Source: a virus. Taken from it: a stretch of DNA of 34,814 nt. Position 1 is the first letter of the stretch. Every line of letters starts with the position of its first letter. The position numbers and the translations under genes are program-made. Shown one piece after another: positions 29,815 through 34,814 of the stretch. Below the pieces are notes generated by a model that was not told where the DNA came from, did not search any database, and saw nothing but the letters and a program-made list of their open reading frames with translations. The stretch lies in the IMG/VR virus record IMGVR_UViG_3300023083_000010, positions 1-34,814 of that record. One strand, given 5' to 3'.

Positions 29815-30128
29815 GACACATCCTCGTCATCCGCAGCACCTACGACTGGAACATCACCCACCCGCGCGGGTTCGGCAACGCCGACACCGTCGACCGCCAC
29901 GACGCCGTCGAGTGCGCGCGCGTGCAACTCGCGGCTATCGCGTTCATGGAACCGCCGCCCCTCCGCCCCGCCGCCACCCTCCGCGAGCGTGCACGACGTC
30001 TCCTCGGCCGCGAACCGCTGCCCGTAAAGATCGGCGCCTATTGGGTCGACCTCATCGGCGGGAACCTCGCGATCGGCGGGCGCCTCGAGCCGGCCGCGGA
30101 ACTCGTCCACACGGGGAGGCTCGCGTGA
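29811..30128 (+). CDS. Hypothetical protein, 105 aa
   Basis: ATGA-coupled start. The protein opens with a beta strand (RHILVIRSTYDWNITHPRGFGNADT) and has a helical middle with a basic cluster (LRERARRLLGREPLPVKIG) and a beta C-terminus. No family is recognised. It lies in the right-hand block of small genes and overlaps the following GTG start by 4 bases. Confidence 0.65.
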   Translation: MRHILVIRSTYDWNITHPRGFGNADTVDRHDAVECARVQLAAIAFMEPPPLRPAATLRERARRLLGREPLPVKIGAYWVDLIGGNLAIGGRLEPAAELVHTGRLA

Positions 30129-30997
30129 GCGGCGCCCAGGTGTGTGTCACGAACACGGTGAGGGATCTCCGGTCGTGTGTCATCAAGGGCGCGCACCGGT
30201 CGAATTGCGACGGCTATGAACTCCGCTACGACCCCGAGACCGGGCAGACGAAACACCACTACCAGATCGAGTGGAACAATCTCACCCGCGAGAACGACCG
30301 GTGGCTCGTCCCGTGCCCCGGATGTCTCCCCCGCCGCGCCGACCGCGGCATGTTGTGCCAGGCGCACACCCTGAAACTCGACCATTCACTCGACCATGAT
30401 GAGACCGGGCAACGGGTGCTCGTGGATCTCATCACCCACCTGTGGTCGATCGAATCCGGGGGCATCCGCGACGATAACGACCGCGTGTCGACGGCCAAGG
30501 GTTCTCAGTGGCCGCTCTCCGCCTCCCACCTCTCCGCGAACGAGATTTACACCTACCTCGCGTCGACGTGCATCGCGTTCGCGAACGACCTCCGCATCCC
30601 CGAGCCGGAGTTCTCGGCCGCGGCATCGATCCTCGACGGATTCCTCAACGACATGGATGTCGACATCGTCGGAGTCCTCACCCGCCGCCTCCTCGAATAC
30701 ATCGAGGAGAACCAAGCCGCGGCCGTCAAGCACAAGCACTCCGCCGAGACCGTCGTCCGCATGATCGGCGTCATCCAAACGGCTATGGCAAAGTTCCCGC
30801 TCGTCGACCTCGAGCATCGGGTGCCGTTCGTGCGGTGCGCGGCGTGCTCGCGGATGACGCTCACGTGGAAACCGCCGCTCATGAACGCCGACGACGTCGT
30901 GGTGAAGTGCGAGCGGTGCGGCCACGAGGAAAACCAGGACTGGCTCGAGGCGTACATCGAGGTAGTCAAGACCGACAAACGGAGGAAAACCGCATGA
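30125..30997 (+). CDS. Zinc-ribbon-containing protein, 290 aa, unknown function
   Basis: GTG start at the GTGA junction. The N-terminal part is Cys-rich (CVTNTVRDLRSC; a CPGC pair; LCQAH), a possible zinc-binding region of about 90 residues. The middle (about 100-225) is helical (VLVDLITHLWSIESGGI; SANEIYTYLASTCIAFANDL; IHGRLLEYIEENQ-like). The C-terminus has a classic zinc ribbon: CAAC ... CERC (RCAACSRMTLTW, then KCERCGHEE). Two zinc sites suggest nucleic-acid binding. Similar genes occur near the right end of actinophage genomes, but I cannot give a function. It overlaps the next ATG. Confidence 0.75.
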   Translation: MSGAQVCVTNTVRDLRSCVIKGAHRSNCDGYELRYDPETGQTKHHYQIEWNNLTRENDRWLVPCPGCLPRRADRGMLCQAHTLKLDHSLDHDETGQRVLVDLITHLWSIESGGIRDDNDRVSTAKGSQWPLSASHLSANEIYTYLASTCIAFANDLRIPEPEFSAAASILDGFLNDMDVDIVGVLTRRLLEYIEENQAAAVKHKHSAETVVRMIGVIQTAMAKFPLVDLEHRVPFVRCAACSRMTLTWKPPLMNADDVVVKCERCGHEENQDWLEAYIEVVKTDKRRKTA

Positions 30998-31284
30998 TCG
31001 AAACCACAGGACTCGCGCTCGCGCGTGAGCAGATCGCGAACGCAGCGAACTCACCCCTCACCGCATCGTCGGCGCCCGGCGTTATGGCGCGGGCGATGCT
31101 CGCCACGGCAGCCGCAACCGTCGCCCAGGCGGAGGCCGCGCAACTGTCGGCGCTCGCGGATCTCCTCCGCTATGAGGAGACCGGCTACGGGCACCGCGAG
31201 CGTTTCCTCACCCACGAGGAAACTCTGCAACTCAAGAACAACATTCGCGCACTCGCCGGATTCTCGACCCCTGAAACGGAGTAA
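30994..31284 (+). CDS. Small helical protein, 96 aa
   Basis: ATGA-coupled start. The sequence is Ala-rich and helical (SAPGVMARAMLATAAATVAQAEAAQL), followed by LSALADLLRYEETGYGHRER and a short end (ALAGFSTPETE). It may oligomerise through its helices. No family is recognised. Its GGAGG leader lies in the previous gene end. Confidence 0.65.
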   Translation: MIETTGLALAREQIANAANSPLTASSAPGVMARAMLATAAATVAQAEAAQLSALADLLRYEETGYGHRERFLTHEETLQLKNNIRALAGFSTPETE

Positions 31285-31288
31285 GACG

Positions 31289-31603
31289 ATGGGACTCAGC
31301 AAGCCAAAGCATTACCGCCCGGAGGTGGGCGACGAGTTCATCACCCTCGGCGACATCCGCCCCTCGCACGCGACCCGCATTTTCGAGGCGCGCGACGTCA
31401 AGACCGGGGAGGGGATCCTCGGCAAGCTCGCCGACGTGAATTGGTACATGCTCAACGGCACGATCGCTATCCGGTTCGAGGGTGAGACCCTCGGGTTCTT
31501 CGGTGTCCCGGAGGAGCGGATACTCCTCAAGGCCGAGGGATTTGTCATGCCGAACGCAGACGGACAACCGCACGATTCCCAGTCGGGAGGCGACCGTGGC
31601 TGA
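31289..31603 (+). CDS. Hypothetical protein, 104 aa, possible SH3-like fold
   Basis: ATG 31289, 4 bases after the previous stop. The sequence begins KPKHYRPEVGDEFITLGDIR and has beta strands (TRIFEARDV, NWYMLNGTIAIRF, GETLGFFG) as in small SH3-like or OB barrels. The C-terminus is polar. No family is recognised. Its end overlaps the next gene by 8 bases. Confidence 0.6.
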   Translation: MGLSKPKHYRPEVGDEFITLGDIRPSHATRIFEARDVKTGEGILGKLADVNWYMLNGTIAIRFEGETLGFFGVPEERILLKAEGFVMPNADGQPHDSQSGGDRG

Positions 31604-31823
31604 AAAGATTCCCGCCAAGAACCTGTCAGTGGGCAGGCAGTTCACGCATCACGGCATGGCCCTCATTGTGACCAAGATTCATAGCACTACAGGTTATTAC
31701 CCATGGCCAGAGCCAGCTATCAACATCGACTGGGTGGACCGAAACGGAAACCGATCTGGGGGCACGTTCCTCTCCAACGAGGAAGTCGAAGTAATCCCTC
31801 AATCCGATGGTTCCGAGTCGTGA
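31596..31823 (+). CDS. Hypothetical protein, 75 aa, recently acquired?
   Basis: GTG start with GGGAGG upstream. The first residues (VAEKIPAKNLSVGRQFTHHGMALIV) and a Trp/Tyr-rich middle (STTGYYPWPEPAINIDWVDR) resemble a small beta-barrel protein. Third-position GC is clearly lower than in neighbours, suggesting recent exchange. No family is recognised. It overlaps the next GTG start by 4 bases. Confidence 0.6.
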   Translation: MAEKIPAKNLSVGRQFTHHGMALIVTKIHSTTGYYPWPEPAINIDWVDRNGNRSGGTFLSNEEVEVIPQSDGSES

Positions 31824-31999
31824 CCGCCTCCGTCTTGCGGTGGATGACCTACCGCTATTTCTGCCCCGAGTGCGACGAGATGGGAGCGCGACGCGACAAA
31901 GAATCACAGGCTAAGGCCGACGCGAAGGCGCACAACCGACGCGCACATGCGAACCGCACATCCGATGATTCACTCACCGAGGAGGCGACCGATGATTGA
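31820..31999 (+). CDS. Small zinc-finger-like protein, 59 aa
   Basis: GTG start at the GTGA junction with the previous gene. YFCPECDEMGARR contains a C-x2-C pair and AHNRRAH supplies His residues 4 apart, making a plausible C2H2-type zinc finger. The tail is acidic (DDSLTEEATDD). It is probably a nucleic-acid- or protein-binding regulator. It overlaps the next gene by 8 bases. Confidence 0.6.
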   Translation: MTASVLRWMTYRYFCPECDEMGARRDKESQAKADAKAHNRRAHANRTSDDSLTEEATDD

Positions 32000-32270
32000 A
32001 CCGATCACCATGTACGCCCTCCGATGCGACGAGTGCGGCGCCACCCTCGAATACTCCGACGAGAGCGGGTTCGTCGCGTGGGAGACCGCCGAGGAGATCA
32101 TCGCGGATCTCGCCGAGTGGGAGTGGTCGGAGGACGGCCACGGCAAGCACCTATGCCCGCGGCACACCCCGCTCGTCCTCGACCCTGTGGTCGCGCAGCA
32201 GCGGGAGGACGACCGGACGCGCGCGATCACCGACGCCGACGTGCCCCTCGACTTCGGAAACCTCACATGA
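31992..32270 (+). CDS. Small zinc-binding protein, 92 aa
   Basis: ATG with GGAGGCGACC upstream. CDECG near residue 12 and LCPRH near residue 54 form a Cys4/His-type metal site that would bracket an acidic middle (EWEWSEDGHG). The C-terminus is acidic. It belongs to the row of small zinc proteins in this block. The next ATG overlaps its stop. Confidence 0.65.
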   Translation: MIEPITMYALRCDECGATLEYSDESGFVAWETAEEIIADLAEWEWSEDGHGKHLCPRHTPLVLDPVVAQQREDDRTRAITDADVPLDFGNLT

Positions 32271-32560
32271 TGAACTACGGGCACGGGTATTACACGATCA
32301 CCGCCCCATCCGGCCGCGAGTACCTCGTGAGCTACTCCGGGCACGACCTCAACTCGTCCGTGTTCGCGCCCGGCTCGTGGGATCCGCCATTCCGGTCTCT
32401 CGGTCTCAGCCACATCGCCGGAGGGGGAACGAGCCTCGGGGGTGGCTCGGCACGGTGGGTCGATCTCAAGGCGCGCCGACACATCCGGCGCCGTGAACGC
32501 CGATTGAACCGCGAGGAGCGCCGCCGTGCTCGCAATGCGCGGTTTGTTGCTCGCCAGTAA
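32267..32560 (+). CDS. Small basic protein, 97 aa
   Basis: ATGA-coupled start. The first half has a beta pattern (GHGYYTITAPSGREYLVSYSGH). The C-terminal ~35 residues are strongly basic (RRHIRRRERRLNREERRRAR), suggesting DNA or RNA binding. No family is recognised. A short gap with a weak 5-bp hairpin (32563-32578) follows. Confidence 0.65.
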   Translation: MMNYGHGYYTITAPSGREYLVSYSGHDLNSSVFAPGSWDPPFRSLGLSHIAGGGTSLGGGSARWVDLKARRHIRRRERRLNREERRRARNARFVARQ

Positions 32561-32592
32561 AAAGAGTGCACAAACTCTGAAAAGATGACACA

Positions 32593-32805
32593 ATGACCGT
32601 CATGGGTTCCGAGGACTGGCAGAAAGTCGACGACGCGGCAGCGTCGATTGGCAAGAAACGACGCCAGGTGTATCACTACCTCGCACTCCCAGAGTCGGAG
32701 ACGGGCATCAACCGTCGCCGGATCAACCGCACGACCTACGTGCACATGCCGTCACTCGTTGACTACGAGGCGACCGTGAAAATCGGGAGACCGCGCAAAA
32801 CCTAA
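32593..32805 (+). CDS. HTH/excisionase-like protein, 70 aa
   Basis: ATG 32593 (an in-frame ATG at 32602 is an alternative). DAAASIGKKRRQVYHYLAL (residues about 14-32) fits the MerR/excisionase winged-helix pattern, followed by a basic wing (NRRRINRTTYVHM) and a C-terminal KIGRPRKT. It starts a new small transcription unit, since a 32-bp non-coding gap precedes it. It may regulate or bind origin or recombination sites. With no integrase seen, the excisionase role is doubtful. Confidence 0.65.
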   Translation: MTVMGSEDWQKVDDAAASIGKKRRQVYHYLALPESETGINRRRINRTTYVHMPSLVDYEATVKIGRPRKT

Positions 32806-32837
32806 GCGCTCTCCCCTAGAGAAAGAACCCCCAGCAA

Positions 32838-33152
32838 ATGACACGCACACTCCTCGTTCGCGAGACAGCAACGCACAAGATCGTCCGCATCCTCGACCTT
32901 TCCGGTAAGTCCGTGAGTGAGGGAGACCGGGCACTCTCCGGTCTCCTCCGCCAGATGAACACCGCAGATTACTACGTCGAGGACAGCGATCTCGCCCTCG
33001 TTGCCACTCCTGAGTCGGCGCTCTCGTGGTCTCCCGAGCAGCGCGCCGAATACCGCGCACAGTACGACCGCCTCGCGCTCACCGGCTCATTCTCTCCGAG
33101 CCTCCCGATGCACCCCGACGAGGTCGACCGCATTGCCGAGGCGGGAGCATGA
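32838..33152 (+). CDS. Hypothetical protein, 104 aa
   Basis: ATG with AGAGAAAGAACCCCCAGCA upstream, the same leader as at 17655 and 23213. Sequence: TRTLLVRETATHKIVRILDL, a helix (EGDRALSGLLRQMNTADYYV) and a polar end. No family is recognised. Overlaps the next gene by 4 bases (ATGA). Confidence 0.65.
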   Translation: MTRTLLVRETATHKIVRILDLSGKSVSEGDRALSGLLRQMNTADYYVEDSDLALVATPESALSWSPEQRAEYRAQYDRLALTGSFSPSLPMHPDEVDRIAEAGA

Positions 33153-33256
33153 ACCCGTTCACCTACATCCTTGTGGCGATCATCCTCGGCGCCGCGATCC
33201 TCGCTCTCCTCCTCATCGGCGGCGACAACTACACCGAGAGGCACCTCAATGACTAA
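33149..33256 (+). CDS. Small membrane protein, 35 aa
   Basis: ATGA-coupled start. One hydrophobic helix (FTYILVAIILGAAILALLLI) with a short polar end (GGDNYTERHLND) makes a single-span membrane peptide. Its end overlaps the next ATG by 8 bases. Possible roles include holin-like or superinfection control, not shown. Confidence 0.6.
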   Translation: MNPFTYILVAIILGAAILALLLIGGDNYTERHLND

Positions 33257-34010
33257 CCCGACCCGCAACTCGGTCGGTGAGGTCATCGCAGTCGGGCAGA
33301 TAGTCGACCGTCTCGACCACTACAAGACCAACGGCAAGGTAGTCGCGATCAACACTAAGTCGCCCGGCAGAGAGCGCGCACCGATCCTCGTCCGGTGGTC
33401 TCGCCTCGACGATGAGTGGTGCTCGCCCGAGTTGCTCATGCCGCGCCCCGGAGAAGTGGCCGATCTCTCGCGCGTTCTCCGACGCCCGACGCAAAAGCGT
33501 TCCGCCGAGGTTCTCAAGCGAATCGAGGATGCCGCCCGCGAGCACCTCCACGACGTCGGCGTGTGCCATTTCTCGACTCACATCGTCGCGCAAATGGCGG
33601 GCACCTCGGTCGGGAACCTGTACCGATGGTTCGCCGTGACCGAGGATCTCATTGAGCACATCGAACCAGGCGCCACCCGCCCGTGGATCGAACGCGACCG
33701 GATCCGCGAGGTGCTCGTGCCCGTGCTCGACGGATACGAGGCAGCCGTCGAGAAGATTGAGGACGAGTGGGGCATGAGCCGAACGTTCCCCGTGCTCGTC
33801 GCCGCGGGTGACGAGGAGGCTATCGCGATCACGCAAGCACGCGCCGCGCTCGGCATCACTGCCGGCCGCGAGCACGACATCCGTTCGACGGCGAACTCGA
33901 TGCTCTCCCCGTACACCGACAAGGTGTGCGCGGCGTGCGGCGGGTGGCCGTCGGATCCCTACTTTCCCGCTTACTGCACACCACTCCCGGAGGAATACCG
34001 TGCCAAATAA
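33249..34010 (+). CDS. Protein with TetR-like HTH and a C-terminal Cys pair, 253 aa
   Basis: ATG overlapping the upstream gene by 8 bases. The N-terminal ~75 residues form a small beta domain (GKVVAINTKSPGRERAP; LDDEWCSPELLMP), similar to short SH3-like regions. Residues about 85-138 carry a TetR-type HTH: helix IEDAAREHLHDVG, then HFSTHIVAQMAGTSVGNLYR (108-126) WF, and EDLIEHI. The last 25 residues have CAACGGWPSD ... C, a possible zinc site. TetR-like regulators are unusual in phages. It could bind DNA and a ligand or act through the N-terminal domain. Confidence 0.7.
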   Translation: MTNPTRNSVGEVIAVGQIVDRLDHYKTNGKVVAINTKSPGRERAPILVRWSRLDDEWCSPELLMPRPGEVADLSRVLRRPTQKRSAEVLKRIEDAAREHLHDVGVCHFSTHIVAQMAGTSVGNLYRWFAVTEDLIEHIEPGATRPWIERDRIREVLVPVLDGYEAAVEKIEDEWGMSRTFPVLVAAGDEEAIAITQARAALGITAGREHDIRSTANSMLSPYTDKVCAACGGWPSDPYFPAYCTPLPEEYRAK

Positions 34011-34814
34011 CCGACCCACCCCCATCCCTCGCGACGAGCGGTTCAACGGCAGCGCGTGGGTCTCCCGCGAGCGCCTCGCCGAGATCAGCGAACGCTGGGA
34101 TGCGTTCATCGCCCACGACATCGAGATCAAGGATGCGGGCTACCCGACTACCCTCGACGCTTTCTGGTACGCGCTGCAACTCACCCCGCAGCCGACCGAT
34201 CCTCGCGAGTTCGCGCACATGGAGTGCGACTGTGTTCCCGACCTCGGCCAGAGCCACTGCCACAAGTGCGGCGACGAGGCGGGCGGTCGGATCATTGCAT
34301 GGAAGGACACGTACCACGGTGAGCGGGTGCAGCGGACCGGTGACGTAGCTGAACTGATTGCGGAACAACTGCCCGAGGGTACCCGCATGCACGCGTACTA
34401 CTACGGGTTCGATCGCACAGGACTTGCCGCAATCGACTTAATTCTCAGTGCCGTTGCAACCGCCGGAAAGGGATACCACCACACCGAACAATGGGCAGAT
34501 GAGGAGGGCGACACGACACCCTCGCACGAGGCGCGGATACAAGCGGCGGCAGGCGAGGCGGCGAACAGGATTGTTGCCGCTCTCACCGCGCTGTCCTCCG
34601 AGTTGGCATCTACCCGCCAGCAACTCGCAGACGCCGAAGCTGTGATTGCTCAGGCGCACGCATGCTGGTACAACACGCGGTTTGTCGATGACGCGGGGGC
34701 TGACATGTACGTCATTCTCGACGGTTACAAGCCCACCACTGTCGGCACCACGGACGAGGCGACAGCACAAACCGCCGACCTCGCGCGGCAATCGGCGTTC
34801 TACACCGAGAACCC
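34000..34814 (+). CDS. Large unknown protein with zinc cluster, cut by window end
   Basis: GTG 34000 with GGAGG (33989-33993) upstream; the frame is open to the window end (271 codons). It overlaps the previous gene by 11 bases. Residues about 1-70 are charged and helical. CDC near 76-78 and HCHKC near 86-90 form a Cys/His metal cluster. A coiled-coil-like region (about 168-205: RIQAAAGEAANRIVAALTAL) follows. Codon use is less GC-biased after about 34350. No family is recognised. Confidence 0.7.
   Translation, partial: MPNNRPTPIPRDERFNGSAWVSRERLAEISERWDAFIAHDIEIKDAGYPTTLDAFWYALQLTPQPTDPREFAHMECDCVPDLGQSHCHKCGDEAGGRIIAWKDTYHGERVQRTGDVAELIAEQLPEGTRMHAYYYGFDRTGLAAIDLILSAVATAGKGYHHTEQWADEEGDTTPSHEARIQAAAGEAANRIVAALTALSSELASTRQQLADAEAVIAQAHACWYNTRFVDDAGADMYVILDGYKPTTVGTTDEATAQTADLARQSAFYTEN

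Noticed and set aside
1-34814. CRISPR array, insertion sequence or transposase
   Set aside because: No regularly spaced repeats, terminal inverted repeats or transposase-like protein were seen in any frame.

Overview
This window is a near-contiguous part of the genome of a tailed dsDNA phage with a long non-contractile tail (siphovirus type) that infects a high-GC actinobacterium. Evidence for this is the gene order, the strong G/C preference at third codon positions, the very short or overlapping gene junctions (ATGA, GTGA, TAATG), the frequent GTG starts, and a secreted protein with an actinobacterial LAxTG sorting signal. Microbacterium or a related genus is my best guess for the host. That guess rests on the general look of the proteins and was not tested.

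Layout. (1) 1-15.9 kb, rightward: virion genes in canonical order. They are the portal (cut by the window start), a MuF-like head protein with a Cys/His cluster, scaffold, major capsid protein, a HeH/LEM plus Ig-like protein (probable capsid decoration), four head-tail connector and tail-completion proteins, the major tail protein with an IPT/TIG-like C-terminus, tail assembly chaperones with a -1 frameshift, tape measure, tail-tip proteins, and a lysis cassette (a probable endolysin with an internal start, then three small membrane proteins) closed by a strong terminator at 15939-15968. (2) 15.9-17.4 kb, leftward: a small island with a tRNA-Gln(TTG), a 55-aa gene and a 287-aa gene, driven by a promoter that lies back to back with one for a rightward 86-aa helix-turn-helix regulator. 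That regulator gene looks leaderless. (3) 17.4-19.3 kb, rightward: the regulator, a small two-helix membrane protein, and a 437-aa secreted protein ending in LAVTG, a hydrophobic segment and RRR, the pattern of a sortase class E substrate. (4) 19.3-25.6 kb: a recombination module with a RuvC-like resolvase, Rad50/SMC-like ATPase, J-domain protein, YqaJ-type exonuclease and RecT-like annealing protein, plus small unknown genes. (5) 25.6-29.5 kb: two different DNA methyltransferases (SPPY and DPPY), an HNH protein, a winged-helix replisome-organizer-like protein, a possible replication origin with two DnaA boxes (27536-27722), and an ASCH-domain protein. (6) 29.5-34.8 kb: a run of small, mostly unknown genes, several with zinc-binding Cys/His patterns or HTH motifs, ending in a gene cut by the window end.

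How it works together. No DNA polymerase, primase, replicative helicase or integrase is visible. Replication may therefore depend on host enzymes recruited by DnaA boxes and the organizer-like protein, with YqaJ/RecT/RuvC/Rad50-like proteins handling recombination-dependent replication or repair, and the methyltransferases protecting the DNA. The divergent regulator region is the only obvious transcriptional switch in the window. The best candidates for new biology are the sortase-anchored surface protein beside that switch, the DnaA-box origin, and the dual-start endolysin.
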